In this document: positions 18,645-27,553 of the stretch, in pieces
How positions within the stretch are numbered: position 1 is the stretch's first letter
Layout of the letters: each line of letters opens with the position of its first letter
Source: Lachnospiraceae bacterium
GTDB lineage: Bacteria > Bacillota > Clostridia > Lachnospirales > Lachnospiraceae
Length of the DNA: 43,936 nucleotides
Assembly: GCA_009911505.1 (NCBI GenBank)
Contig: QXXL01000147.1
Span: forward strand, 1 to 43,936
Reading direction: 5' to 3'
Notes under the pieces: model-generated
The model's database searches: none
The model's input: the letters and a program-made list of their open reading frames with translations, nothing else
What the model was told of the DNA's origin: nothing
Program-made: the position numbers and the translations under genes

Positions 18645-20135
18645 TCAGTCACTTTCGTTTAACCCACGAGCCTGCATCCTCTGAATATCCGAAAATGCCG
18701 ACAGCATTGGTTCTTCCTTTTTCCCTTTTACTTTTCGGTTTACATAATTTTTTGTTATTTTTGCTACAACGGGCGATAACGTAAGGACGCCAATCAAGTT
18801 GGGGATTGCCATTAACCCGTTAAATGTATCTGACAAATCCCACGCCAAATCCAAGCTCATAGTCGCCCCGCCAAAGATAAATACAATAAAAACCACACGG
18901 TAAATATTCGTTGCTTTCGCGCCAAACAGATATTCAAACGCCTTAGAACCGTAATGGCTCCAGCCAAGCACTGTAGAAAAAGCAAACAGCAAAATAGCCA
19001 CTGCTATAAACGCCGGGCCAGCCGGCCCAAATACCTTGGAAAAAGCCTCCCCGACCAGCGCCGAATCCTCCGATTGGCTGATAACAGCCCCCGTATTCAA
19101 ATCCACAAGCCCTGAGGACAATATGGTAAACGCCGTCAGTGTGCAGACTACAATTGTATCTGCAAATACCTCAAAAATCCCCCACATGCCCTGCCGGACT
19201 GGCTCTTTGACATTAGAACTGGAATGAACCATAACAGAAGAACCAAGGCCTGCTTCATTTGAAAAAACACCCCGTTTCATCCCCCAGGTAACAGCGAGCT
19301 TCACACCGGAGCCCACAATGCCCCCGCCTACGGCTTTCATTGCAAATGCCCCCTTAAAAATAGAACCAAACACTGCGCCAAACTGATCTATATTAATAAT
19401 ACAAACGGTAAGCGCGCCTGCTATGTAAAGGACTGCCATAAACGGAACCAGCTTTTCGGTAACGCTTGCGATCCTCTTTATGCCCCCTAAAATAACCAGG
19501 CCAGCCAATACCATTAATACAACTCCGGTTACTGCATTTGGGACGTGGAAAGCAGCTTTCATATTACCAGCAATGGAGTTAATCTGGCTCATATTCCCGA
19601 TCCCAAATGATGCAAACAGGCAGAACAAAGAAAACAATACCGCAAGCACTGCGCCCACTTGCTTCATGCCTGGCCTGCTGCCCAAGCCATCCCGCAAATA
19701 ATACATAGCGCCGCCGCTCCATTCCCCTTTGTCATTTTTCCGTCGGTAATAAATACCCAGCACATTTTCCGAGTAGTTTGTCATCATGCCAAAAAATGCC
19801 ACGATCCACATCCAAAATATTGCCCCAGGCCCACCGGATATCAATGCAGTCGCCACACCGACGATATTTCCTGTGCCAATGGTAGCGGCAAGCGCCGTAC
19901 AAAGGGACTGGAACTGCGAAATAGACTGATCGCCTTCACCTGTATGCTTTGTAATATGCCTGTCTGTAAAAATGCTGCCCAACGTGTGTTTCATCCAATA
20001 ACCAATGTGTGTAACCTGGAAGACCTTTGTCAGCATTGTCATCAAAATGCCAGTTCCCACCAACAGTACCAACATGGGAATCCCCCATACGAAGCCGTTG
20101 ATTTTATCGTTGATACTTGAAATCAAATCAACCAT
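18645..20135 (-). CDS. Na+ (or H+)/alanine-glycine symporter, AGCS family
   Basis: A 496-residue AGCS (AlsT-like) amino-acid importer with about ten membrane segments. Signature regions: ALAATIGTGNIVGVATALISGGPGA near residue 85, GGAMYYLRDGLG near 145 and the block WGMKRGVFSNEAGLGS near 285. Relatives take up alanine and/or glycine with Na+. AGGAGAGG lies 7 nt before the ATG. The gene stands alone, between the polymerase operon and the MarR promoter. Confidence 0.95.
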   Translation of the reverse strand: MVDLISSINDKINGFVWGIPMLVLLVGTGILMTMLTKVFQVTHIGYWMKHTLGSIFTDRHITKHTGEGDQSISQFQSLCTALAATIGTGNIVGVATALISGGPGAIFWMWIVAFFGMMTNYSENVLGIYYRRKNDKGEWSGGAMYYLRDGLGSRPGMKQVGAVLAVLFSLFCLFASFGIGNMSQINSIAGNMKAAFHVPNAVTGVVLMVLAGLVILGGIKRIASVTEKLVPFMAVLYIAGALTVCIINIDQFGAVFGSIFKGAFAMKAVGGGIVGSGVKLAVTWGMKRGVFSNEAGLGSSVMVHSSSNVKEPVRQGMWGIFEVFADTIVVCTLTAFTILSSGLVDLNTGAVISQSEDSALVGEAFSKVFGPAGPAFIAVAILLFAFSTVLGWSHYGSKAFEYLFGAKATNIYRVVFIVFIFGGATMSLDLAWDLSDTFNGLMAIPNLIGVLTLSPVVAKITKNYVNRKVKGKKEEPMLSAFSDIQRMQARGLNESD

Positions 20136-20195
20136 ACTTTTTCCTCTCCTTTTTGTGTTATCTTGACAAAATATATCTATTCTTTGCCTTAGAAA

Positions 20196-20224
20196 AAATT
20201 ACCATATTGTTAAGAAATTGTCAA
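20196..20224 (-). promoter_or_regulatory. Candidate promoter of the AGCS symporter
   Basis: On the minus strand TTGACA (20219-20224) and TAATTT (20196-20201) are 17 nt apart, about 60 bp before the start codon. Confidence 0.5.
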
Positions 20225-20286
20225 GAAAACACACCTTGGGCTGGCCTGCCAAACGGCACATTGGTGAGGAGCGGGTGCCAAAGACT

Positions 20287-20712
20287 TCAATTTGCAGCTG
20301 GATGGAGCTCTACTATATCCTGTAATGGTATATGCTCCCCGTCCCATAAAACCATAATACGGCGATATGGATCGATTATTTTTACCCTTCCTGTAACTGT
20401 ACGGTATTCCCCTCCCTGCTTTTTGTCATCCGCTACAAAAAATGTAACCATTACGTTAGGCGATTTTGCCGCACGGTTTTGAAGAGACTTAAGCTTTACA
20501 TCCAACTCGTATTTTTCATCTTCACTTAAATCCATTCTTGCACTTGTCTGCCGTGCCGTCTCTTTTATGGCATCCCCATAACCAGACAGGGCAGCAAACG
20601 GCGCAAACTGTGCTGCCCTGTCTATGACAGGCATAGGAGGGTGTACCTTTGAAACATGGTGCGGCAAATGGATAATATCATCATACTGATGAAAGTCAGG
20701 CTTTTTTTGCAT
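20287..20712 (-). CDS. YolD-like protein paired with a Y-family polymerase
   Basis: A 141-residue cytoplasmic protein of the YolD-like family. The stretch IDRAAQFAPFAALSGYGDAI is followed by a helix (DEKYELDVKLKSLQ) and a C-terminal SH3-like beta part (VTGRVKIIDPYRRIMVLWDG). In Firmicutes YolD-like genes are usually next to Y-family polymerase genes, as here (29-bp gap), and are thought to regulate or assist them. GGGAG lies 7 nt before the ATG. The molecular role is not settled. Confidence 0.85.
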   Translation of the reverse strand: MQKKPDFHQYDDIIHLPHHVSKVHPPMPVIDRAAQFAPFAALSGYGDAIKETARQTSARMDLSEDEKYELDVKLKSLQNRAAKSPNVMVTFFVADDKKQGGEYRTVTGRVKIIDPYRRIMVLWDGEHIPLQDIVELHPAAN

Positions 20713-20741
20713 ATAACATATCTCCCATCCTTAATTCTTTC

Positions 20742-22265
20742 TTACTTTTTATGCCCGCCAATCAGCCCGTTCCTCTCTATTGCCGTAGCGCCTTCCTGCA
20801 GGTTCAGCCCTTTTAAAACAGCATTTTTGCCGAACCTTTTTTGAATCTGCAGCACTGCTTTCTGCATCCTTTTTTCGCGTTCCAGTTCCGCTTTTTCTGC
20901 ATCCCGCTTCTGATTAAACCCATCTATATCCGTAAAAAGGCTAAGCTGCTCATACGTTTCATCCTCTGGGATTTCCGATTCCAAAACCACGTGGTTTGCT
21001 GTCAGCGAAATCCTGCGCACAAGCAGCTTTTGATCCGTAATACGCAAAAAAAGCCCTGATACTGCATCCCACATCTTTTTTGCAGAAGACGTATAGCCGC
21101 CCAAGTTTGCCGTACCATGGGCATGCCTGGGGATTAGGCGTCCATACCGGTCTTTTTTGACGTCGCCCTGGTATGATTTTTTTACCTCTGGATCCTTGAG
21201 GTTTGCCGTATCATAGCCAATAGTTAAAACCATCTGATTCGTTACAACCCCCTTATCGACCAAATCCAATGCTAAAGATTCTGTCATTTCCTGTAAGACA
21301 AGCTTTGCCTTATCATACCTGTAGGGAGACTGCAGCACCTGCCCAGAGCATATGCTGTTTACCTCTGGCTTATATGCCTTAATATCCGCCATGGTACACG
21401 GCTCATAACCCCACGCATGATCTATCAAAAGCTCAGCATTGATTCCAAACAATTGATATAAAAGCCCCTCGTTGTAATAATCGTTCGGCCCGCCCAAAGA
21501 ACACCTTGCCACATCCCCCATTGTATAGATTCCATGCTCCTCAAGCTTTTTCGCATACCCCTTCCCTATCCGCCAAAAATCCGTTAACGGGCGGTATTGC
21601 CACAATAGGCGGCGGTAGCTCATTTCATTTAGCTTTGCAATCCTAACGCCGTTTTTATCAGGCGGGATGTGCTTTGCCCAGATATCCATAGCAATTTTAC
21701 AAAGGTACAAATTCGGCCCAATACCTGCCGTTGCAGTAATTCCAGTTTGGTTAAGCACATCTAAAATCATCTTCATAGCCAATTCACGGGGAGTAAGACG
21801 GTATGTCGCCAGATAAGCCGTCGCATCTATAAACACCTCGTCTATCGAATAGACATGGATATCTTCCGGTGCAATATATTTCAAATAAATATTGTAAATC
21901 TTCGCACTGCATTCTATATAACGCCCCATGCGCGGCGGGGCAACCAGGTAATCCAGCGATAAGCCCGGAGAACACTTTAATTCTGTTTCCAAGCAGGAAG
22001 AGCCAGTAAATACATGCCCCGGCGCAAACTGCTTCCTCACAGAATTAATCTCCTTTACCTTCTGCACCACCTCAAAAAGCCTTGCCCTTCCAGGTATCCC
22101 ATACGCTTTTAAGGACGGTGAGACGGCAAGGCAAATCGTCTTTTCTGTCCGGCTTGCGTCAGCAACCACCAGATTTGCCGTCATCGGATTAAGCCCGCGC
22201 TCCATACACTCTACCGATGCATAAAATGATTTTAGATCTATGGCAATATAAGTCCTGTTTTCCAT
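20742..22265 (-). CDS. Y-family DNA polymerase, UmuC-like
   Basis: A 507-residue translesion DNA polymerase. The N-terminal YIAIDLKSFYASVEC carries the first metal-binding Asp, and YSIDEVFID (about residue 145) carries the Asp-Glu pair. The fingers region, helix-hairpin-helix (WRIGKGYAKKLEEHGIYTMGDVA) and little-finger domain follow. A long C-terminal tail (about 440-507, Lys/Glu-rich) could bind the clamp or YolD. A weak GGGGTA precedes the ATG. I see no LexA-type box upstream. The TauE remnant ends 4 bp before its start. Confidence 0.93.
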   Translation of the reverse strand: MENRTYIAIDLKSFYASVECMERGLNPMTANLVVADASRTEKTICLAVSPSLKAYGIPGRARLFEVVQKVKEINSVRKQFAPGHVFTGSSCLETELKCSPGLSLDYLVAPPRMGRYIECSAKIYNIYLKYIAPEDIHVYSIDEVFIDATAYLATYRLTPRELAMKMILDVLNQTGITATAGIGPNLYLCKIAMDIWAKHIPPDKNGVRIAKLNEMSYRRLLWQYRPLTDFWRIGKGYAKKLEEHGIYTMGDVARCSLGGPNDYYNEGLLYQLFGINAELLIDHAWGYEPCTMADIKAYKPEVNSICSGQVLQSPYRYDKAKLVLQEMTESLALDLVDKGVVTNQMVLTIGYDTANLKDPEVKKSYQGDVKKDRYGRLIPRHAHGTANLGGYTSSAKKMWDAVSGLFLRITDQKLLVRRISLTANHVVLESEIPEDETYEQLSLFTDIDGFNQKRDAEKAELEREKRMQKAVLQIQKRFGKNAVLKGLNLQEGATAIERNGLIGGHKK

Positions 22266-22269
22266 TATT

Positions 22270-22482
22270 TTACCCCAAAAATGAAAATATTATAATTACG
22301 CCCCCCAATATTACAAGTATAACCCCTGTGACACGGTTTAATGTCTCCGGAGCAGCTCTATTTGCAAATACTGCCGTTTTCAATTCGTACCCCAGCACGG
22401 ACGTAAGGATAAGCAGCAGCATGCCTCCGCCCGCACCTACAAAACCACAGATAAACCCAATCAAAATGCCGCACGGTACAGC
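22270..22482 (-). pseudogene. TauE/SafE-type sulfite-exporter remnant
   Basis: About 70 codons remain: AVPCGILIGFICGFVGAGGGMLLL is the glycine-rich start of a TauE/SafE half, followed after a join at about AVFAN by a C-terminal membrane helix (VTGVILVILGGVIIIFSFLG). More than 100 residues of a normal protein are missing, and there is no proper start. Family recognition is by the GAGGGM motif and the tail. Confidence 0.65.
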
Positions 22483-22603
22483 CTAAAGCAGCATCTTTTT
22501 AGCTTAAGGCCAGACCAAACTGCTCCGTATAAGAAACCGTTTTTAAAATCTGCTCCATCTGTACCTGCTGTGCCATAAGTTCCAGCCAGTTTTTTTCCTA
22601 CAT
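22483..22603 (-). pseudogene. DUF6323-like gene fragment with nonsense codons
   Basis: A good GAGGAGG site 7 nt upstream leads to ATG at 22603, but codon 2 is TAG. The frame then reads EKNWLELMAQQVQMEQILKT and EQFGLALS before a TAA at 22499-22501 where Glu is expected, then KDA, and then runs into the TauE remnant. It resembles the N-terminus of DUF6323 proteins of Clostridia as I recall them. Two stops plus the fusion show it is dead. Confidence 0.6.
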
Positions 22604-22649
22604 AAAATACCTCCTCATTTTTTAGACACTCCGCCATACGCCCCTAACT

Positions 22650-22666
22650 AACGGCCCCTTTGCCAC
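22650..22666 (-). repeat. Intergenic repeat family member B (core only)
   Basis: AACGGCCCCTTTGCCACC-like core, nearly the same as the core of the copy at 10911-10930. Both follow a CGG-TAA-GGGG stop context on the minus strand. Confidence 0.4.
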
Positions 22667-22679
22667 CAAACTATCCCCC

Positions 22680-23525
22680 TTACCGAATCGCTTTCACCGG
22701 GCAAGCCTTTTTACACTCCCCACACCGGATACACTCCAAATGGTTCGCATGCTCCACCGGATCCACCTGCATCTTACAAACCTTCTTGCACATCCCACAC
22801 CCAGTGCATTTCTCCCGATCTACACAATACCGGAACACCGATATCGGATTAAAAACCGAATACACTGCCCCCAGCGGGCATATGTACTTACAAAACGGCC
22901 GGTAAATCAAAACCGATAAAACCACCGTAACCAAAAGCAGAACGTTTTTCCATGCATACAGCCATCCAACCGCCCCACGCATAGACTGGTTTAAAAGCAC
23001 TAGCGGCAGCCCGCCCTCAAGCGTCCCCGCAGGGCAAATAAATTTGCAAAAAAACGGGGAGCCCTGCCCCAAAATATCTACAACAAACATCGGCAGCAGA
23101 ATTACAAATACAACAAATATCACATACTTTACTTTCCGTAGAATTTTATCCCCAGGAAATGTACCTATCTTTTTAGGGAACGGAATTTTGTGAAGCAAAT
23201 CCTGTATCAGCCCAAACGGGCATAGCCAGCCGCAGACAAACCGCCCAGCCAGCGCCCCCACAAACATCAAAAATCCAGCCACATAAAATGCAAATTTAAA
23301 ATTCCAGTTTCCGATTACCGCCTGCATAGCCCCAATAGGGCAGGCGCCAAGCGCCCCCGGGCAGGAATAACAGTTTAGGCCAGGTACGCAGAGGTTTTTT
23401 AACCTGCCTTTATAAATCTTCCCCTGTACAAACCCCACCAGATAACTGTTTGTAAGTAACGCCCACAGCGCCTGTATGCGATGGCGTTTCCATTCATTTG
23501 TAATTTTTTTCTTATCCAATTCCAA
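22680..23525 (-). CDS. Membrane 4Fe-4S protein, NapH/YccM-like
   Basis: A 281-residue polytopic protein with about five membrane segments and three kinds of cysteine motif: CPGALGACPIGA (about residue 55), FVCGWLCPFG and FCKYICPLG (membrane CX3CP motifs as in NapH/NosR), and a C-terminal double ferredoxin (CTGCGMCKKVCKMQVDP and CIRCGECKKACPVKAIR). Such proteins pass electrons across the membrane. The start is TTG at 23525 (GGAG 4 nt upstream), overlapping the CXXC protein gene by 14 bp, so translation is coupled. With the TlpA lipoprotein it forms a redox operon. Confidence 0.9.
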   Translation of the reverse strand: MELDKKKITNEWKRHRIQALWALLTNSYLVGFVQGKIYKGRLKNLCVPGLNCYSCPGALGACPIGAMQAVIGNWNFKFAFYVAGFLMFVGALAGRFVCGWLCPFGLIQDLLHKIPFPKKIGTFPGDKILRKVKYVIFVVFVILLPMFVVDILGQGSPFFCKFICPAGTLEGGLPLVLLNQSMRGAVGWLYAWKNVLLLVTVVLSVLIYRPFCKYICPLGAVYSVFNPISVFRYCVDREKCTGCGMCKKVCKMQVDPVEHANHLECIRCGECKKACPVKAIR

Positions 23526-23661
23526 TACACTCCATACATATATTGATTGCTTTTGTCAAAACGACAGCCATCTCCCCCCGGCATATCCCATATCCCATCA
23601 TAAGGATCCCGGCTACAGCAGCCAGAGCCCCGGCACGGGGATATTGGAGCAGGCGCTTCAC
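23512..23661 (-). CDS. 49-aa CXXC membrane protein, CD1871A-like
   Basis: A 49-residue protein with one hydrophobic segment (AGALAAVAGILMMGYGICRG) and a C-terminal ICMECIGIG, the CXXC tail typical of CD1871A-type small proteins of Clostridia. The start is GTG at 23661, overlapping the TGA of the TlpA gene (GTGA) with GGAAGGGG upstream. The frame is open further up but that part lies within the TlpA gene. Its end overlaps the 4Fe-4S gene. The CXXC at the membrane edge suggests a thiol relay between its two neighbours. Confidence 0.8.
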   Translation of the reverse strand: MKRLLQYPRAGALAAVAGILMMGYGICRGEMAVVLTKAINICMECIGIG

Positions 23662-24761
23662 TGCGCTACCCCTTCCAGTTCTTTTTCCACCACGGCCTTC
23701 CATTCATCCAGGGAACGGCTGCCAGAATATGTTTCCCCGACAATATTCCCGTTCTTATCCACGAAAAAGGTTTCTGGAACAGCGTCAATGCCGGAAAGCC
23801 TGCCGTTTAAAAGCCCTGCGTCCGGTATCAAAAACGGGTATGTCGCACCTGTTTTCTCCGCCAAAACCTTTGCCTTTTCAAGTGTTTCCCCATTCGCACC
23901 GCCTGCAGCGTCAGCCGCATCCAAAACAATGCCTACGACATTTACGCCTTTTTCCCCCATTTCATTTTTTAGCTTTTCCAGATCTGGAATTTCATTGACA
24001 CATGGCGTACACCAGGTTGCAAACACGTTTACCATTGTTAAGCTATAATCTGAAAACATTTCCTGTGTATAGGGATTCCCTTCTATATCTTCCATGTAAA
24101 ACTCCCCAAGGCTGCCCGTCATTGCCTGATTGCCCCCAAACAGCTCCTGAAGGGAAACTATATCTGTCACTTCATATGAAATATTGTTTATATCCTCCTG
24201 CAGGGGGCTTTCCACGTCTGGGTTGACACTGAGGTAATAGATAAAGCTTCCATCTGCGCTCTTGCCGATTTCCTTATGTTCACTACAGCCTGTCAGCTCG
24301 TCCAGTTTTTGTGTATCCTCTGCCCTGTAAGCGCCGATTGCCCCAACCGGGGTTAAGCTGTCAGACCATTCATAAAAACTGTCTGAGCTGCTCTCCACTT
24401 CCATATCCCTCTGCTGTTCATTCATAGTTTTCCAGCACATCATGGCATAATGGATCGAGGATTGATCTTCTGAAATCTCCTCTGTATTTAACATGGCCAC
24501 CTCTTTATTGTCCATTCGTTCCAAAAGGCTCTCCGGCAGGGAAAACCTAAGCCCCATATAAGGGCAGTCATAGGAATCCTGCCTCGGAATTGTAGCATCA
24601 GAGGGCTTGTATTTTTGCTGCGGGGCATCCTGGCTTGCCTGGGTATCTTCTACCACAGCTTTGTCTTTGGAAGCATCTTCCGGCTTCCCACAGCCTCCCC
24701 AAAAAGACATGAAACACATCCCGCATAAGAGAAGCGCTAATATATTTTTTCGTTTTTTCAT
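23658..24761 (-). CDS. TlpA-like thioredoxin-fold lipoprotein
   Basis: A 367-residue predicted lipoprotein. The start is ATG at 24761 (AAGGAG 11 nt upstream). The signal peptide ends in a Cys at WGGCG; the lipobox is unusual, with W/G/G before Cys. Residues ~50-210 form a domain I do not recognise (CPYMGLRFSLPESLLER...). Residues ~225-367 are a TlpA/ResA-type thioredoxin domain with the active site ATWCTPCVNEIPDL and the cis-Pro loop VPETFFVDKNG. It should reduce or isomerise disulfides outside the membrane. First gene of the redox trio. Confidence 0.9.
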   Translation of the reverse strand: MKKRKNILALLLCGMCFMSFWGGCGKPEDASKDKAVVEDTQASQDAPQQKYKPSDATIPRQDSYDCPYMGLRFSLPESLLERMDNKEVAMLNTEEISEDQSSIHYAMMCWKTMNEQQRDMEVESSSDSFYEWSDSLTPVGAIGAYRAEDTQKLDELTGCSEHKEIGKSADGSFIYYLSVNPDVESPLQEDINNISYEVTDIVSLQELFGGNQAMTGSLGEFYMEDIEGNPYTQEMFSDYSLTMVNVFATWCTPCVNEIPDLEKLKNEMGEKGVNVVGIVLDAADAAGGANGETLEKAKVLAEKTGATYPFLIPDAGLLNGRLSGIDAVPETFFVDKNGNIVGETYSGSRSLDEWKAVVEKELEGVAQ

Positions 24762-24805
24762 TTTATAATATCTCCTTTCACTTTTATACATCAACAGCTT
24801 TTGCC

Positions 24806-24834
24806 ATTATACCTTGCCCCATTTACGGTTACAA
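24806..24834 (-). promoter_or_regulatory. Candidate promoter of the redox trio
   Basis: On the minus strand TTGTAA (24829-24834) and a perfect TATAAT (24806-24811) are 17 nt apart, 45 bp before the TlpA start. Confidence 0.55.
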
Positions 24835-24880
24835 GTCTTGAATAAATTTAGTTTTTATGCTATAATAAATACACCAAAGC

Positions 24881-24921
24881 AAAAAGAGACCTGGTTTCTA
24901 TCCTCCCCAGGTCTCTTTTTT
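24881..24921. terminator. Terminator of the decarboxylase operon
   Basis: A stem of at least 12 bp, AAAGAGACCTGG with CCAGGTCTCTTT, and a 12-nt loop. It lies 20 bp past the oadA stop and has T-rich tails on both strands. Confidence 0.85.
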
Positions 24922-24940
24922 ATTCTATTGCCTCTATACC

Positions 24941-26359
24941 TTATACCGGATAAGCTCCGTTTTTCGTATCTGCAACCGATGCGTCTACACCCTTCTGCTG
25001 CGCCTCACGGTACTTAAAGAACTCCGTAGCCACCTGCGGGAACAGCGCATAGGATAAAATATCCTCGTCTTGCTGCTTCCACTGTTTCATCTCAGCCTCG
25101 ATCTTATGAAGCTCCGGCTCTAATAAATCTGCGTACCTGCATTTGATTGCGTTCTTCTTCTCTGCCCCAAGAACCTTATCTACAACCTCTGGATTAAACG
25201 GCTTTACTGTCTGGCCGTATTTTCCAAGCAGCACGTCCTTTGTCTCTTTTGTAGCAACCTTATAACGCTCGCCCATCAATACGTTAAACACAGCCTGTGT
25301 CCCCACAATCTGCGACGACGGCGTTACAAGCGGCGGCTCGCCGAGATCCTTGCGGACACGCGGGATTTCCTTTAACACTTCTTCGTACTTGTCTTCCGCA
25401 TTCTGTTCTTTCAACTGCGATACCATGTTAGAAAGCATACCGCCCGGCACCTGGTACAGCAATGTCTTGATATTAACGCCAAGCACTTTGGGGTTCATAA
25501 GCCCGCTATCTAAGGCTTCCTCGCGCATTGGGCGGAAATAGTCTGCAATTTCAGCCAAAAGGTTCTGATCCAGCCCAGTATCGTATTCCGTACCCTTAAA
25601 CGCCTCTACCATAACCTCTGTCGCCGGCTGGCTTGTACCGAGCGCAAACGGAGAAACAGCTGTGTCAATGATATCGCAGCCTGCCTCCACTGCCTTCATA
25701 TAGGTCATGGAAGCCACACCGGACGTATAATGTGTATGCAGCTCGATCGGAAGGGAAGTCGCTTTTTTGAGCGCCTGTACAAGCTCGGTCGCTTGTGATG
25801 GTACCAAAAGGCCTGCCATATCTTTAATACAAATTGAGTTAGCGCCCATATCTTCAATTTTCTTTGCAATATCCGTCCAGTATTTTAAGGTATAGGCATC
25901 CCCTAAGGTATAAGATAAAGCAACCTGTGCGTGGCCTTTTTCCTTATTGCAGGCAGTCACTGCCGTCTGTAAATTCCGAAGATCGTTTAAACAGTCAAAA
26001 ATACGGATAATATCAATTCCATTTGCAATGGATTTCTGTACGAAATATTCCACTACATCATCCGCATACGGGCGGTATCCCAAAATATTCTGCCCACGGA
26101 ATAACATCTGCAGCTTCGTTTTCTTAAAACCTGCGCGAAGCTTGCGCAGGCGGTCCCATGGATCCTCTTTTAAGAAACGCAGGGATGCGTCAAAGGTCGC
26201 GCCGCCCCAGCACTCTACGGCATGGAAGCCCACCTGATCCATTTTGTCTATAATCGGCAGCATCTGCTCTGTTGTCATCCTGGTGGCAATCAGGGACTGA
26301 TGCGCGTCACGTAATATGGTTTCCGTAATCTTTAACGGTTTCTTGGTCGTTTTTGCCAT
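24941..26359 (-). CDS. oadA: Oxaloacetate decarboxylase alpha / transcarboxylase 5S-like subunit
   Basis: A 472-residue carboxyltransferase of the pyruvate/oxaloacetate group. The TIM barrel starts ITETILRDAHQSLIATRM with the metal/substrate motif LRDAHQS; the catalytic Lys is in ANSICIKDMAGLL, and the metal His pair is in ELHTHYTSG. The C-terminal PYC_OADA helical part is present, but the usual fused biotin domain is absent; the protein ends at about the point reached by transcarboxylase 5S. It should move CO2 between biotin and pyruvate. The free carrier at 27554 serves it. AGGAGG lies 7 nt before the ATG. Last gene of the operon. Confidence 0.93.
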   Translation of the reverse strand: MAKTTKKPLKITETILRDAHQSLIATRMTTEQMLPIIDKMDQVGFHAVECWGGATFDASLRFLKEDPWDRLRKLRAGFKKTKLQMLFRGQNILGYRPYADDVVEYFVQKSIANGIDIIRIFDCLNDLRNLQTAVTACNKEKGHAQVALSYTLGDAYTLKYWTDIAKKIEDMGANSICIKDMAGLLVPSQATELVQALKKATSLPIELHTHYTSGVASMTYMKAVEAGCDIIDTAVSPFALGTSQPATEVMVEAFKGTEYDTGLDQNLLAEIADYFRPMREEALDSGLMNPKVLGVNIKTLLYQVPGGMLSNMVSQLKEQNAEDKYEEVLKEIPRVRKDLGEPPLVTPSSQIVGTQAVFNVLMGERYKVATKETKDVLLGKYGQTVKPFNPEVVDKVLGAEKKNAIKCRYADLLEPELHKIEAEMKQWKQQDEDILSYALFPQVATEFFKYREAQQKGVDASVADTKNGAYPV

Positions 26360-26386
26360 AATTTCTATCCTCCTAATTTATTCACT

Positions 26387-27535
26387 CTATATACCAAAGA
26401 TTGCCATAAATATACCGGCCGCTACTGCAGTGCCGATAACGCCGGCTACGTTTGGCCCCATTGCATGCATCAGCAGGAAATTGGTCGGATCTTCTTCCGC
26501 CCCGACCTTCTGCGATACACGGGCTGCCATAGGAACTGCGGAAACCCCGGCGGAACCAATCAGAGGATTGATTTTTCCTTTGGTCAAAACGCATAAAATC
26601 TTGCCGAACAATACCCCGGCCGCCGTACCAAATACGAATGCAACCAGTCCAAGGATAACGATTTTAATTGTACTTATGTTTAAGAATGCTTCCGCGCTGG
26701 TCGTTGCGCCTACGGATGTACCAAGCAAAATAACTACAATATACATCATTGCGTTGGAAGCCGTTTCCTGAAGCTGGCGGACTACACCGGATTCACGGAA
26801 TAAGTTGCCTAGCATCAGCATACCTACAAGCGGGGCCGTTGTCGGCAGAATCATACATACGACAATCGTAACAACGATAGGGAACAAAATCTTTTCCAGC
26901 TTGGAAACCGGACGCAGGTTCTCCATAACAATTGCACGTTCCTTCTTAGTCGTCAGCGCCTTCATAACAGGCGGCTGGATAATCGGAACTAAGGCCATGT
27001 AAGAATATGCCGCAACGGCAATCGGACCCATTAAGCCTGTCTGCCCCAGCTTTCCGGCCAGGAAAATAGAAGTCGGGCCGTCCGCGCCGCCGATAATGGA
27101 AACAGCAGCAGCAGCTTTGTCGTTAAAGCCCATTAAAATAGCAAGCAGGTAAGCGCCGAAAATACCAAACTGCGCCGCCGCACCCAAAAGGAAGCTGATA
27201 GGGTTTGCAATCAAAGGGCCAAAGTCGGTCATCGCACCAACCCCTAAGAAAATCAGGGAAGGCAGGATGGACCATTCATCCATTAGATAAAAGTAATGAA
27301 GCAGGCCGCCGATACCGTTACTGGTCTCTTCCGGGCTTGCGATGATATCCGGGTAAATATTTACCAGGAGCATACCAAATGCAATTGGGACTAACAGTAA
27401 CGGCTCATAGCCTCTTGCAATCGCCAGGTATAAAAACAGGCAGGCAACCGCAATCATGAGGTAATTCCCCCAGGTCAGGTTTAAAAAAGCCGTCTGGTGC
27501 AGGAGATTCCCCATTGTATCGAGAATATATGACAT
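26387..27535 (-). CDS. oadB: Na+-translocating decarboxylase beta subunit
   Basis: A 382-residue integral membrane protein, the OadB/MmdB/GcdB family. It decarboxylates carboxybiotin and exports Na+. Family motifs: ALIANPISFLLGAAAQFGIF, IIGGADGPTSIFLAGKL (with the conserved Asp of the Na+ site) and SAVPMAARVSQKVG near the C-terminus. About ten membrane segments. AGGAGG lies 8 nt before the ATG. It sits 18 bp after the biotin carrier gene and 27 bp before oadA. Confidence 0.95.
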   Translation of the reverse strand: MSYILDTMGNLLHQTAFLNLTWGNYLMIAVACLFLYLAIARGYEPLLLVPIAFGMLLVNIYPDIIASPEETSNGIGGLLHYFYLMDEWSILPSLIFLGVGAMTDFGPLIANPISFLLGAAAQFGIFGAYLLAILMGFNDKAAAAVSIIGGADGPTSIFLAGKLGQTGLMGPIAVAAYSYMALVPIIQPPVMKALTTKKERAIVMENLRPVSKLEKILFPIVVTIVVCMILPTTAPLVGMLMLGNLFRESGVVRQLQETASNAMMYIVVILLGTSVGATTSAEAFLNISTIKIVILGLVAFVFGTAAGVLFGKILCVLTKGKINPLIGSAGVSAVPMAARVSQKVGAEEDPTNFLLMHAMGPNVAGVIGTAVAAGIFMAIFGI

Positions 27536-27553
27536 TGTCTTTCAACCTCCTGA

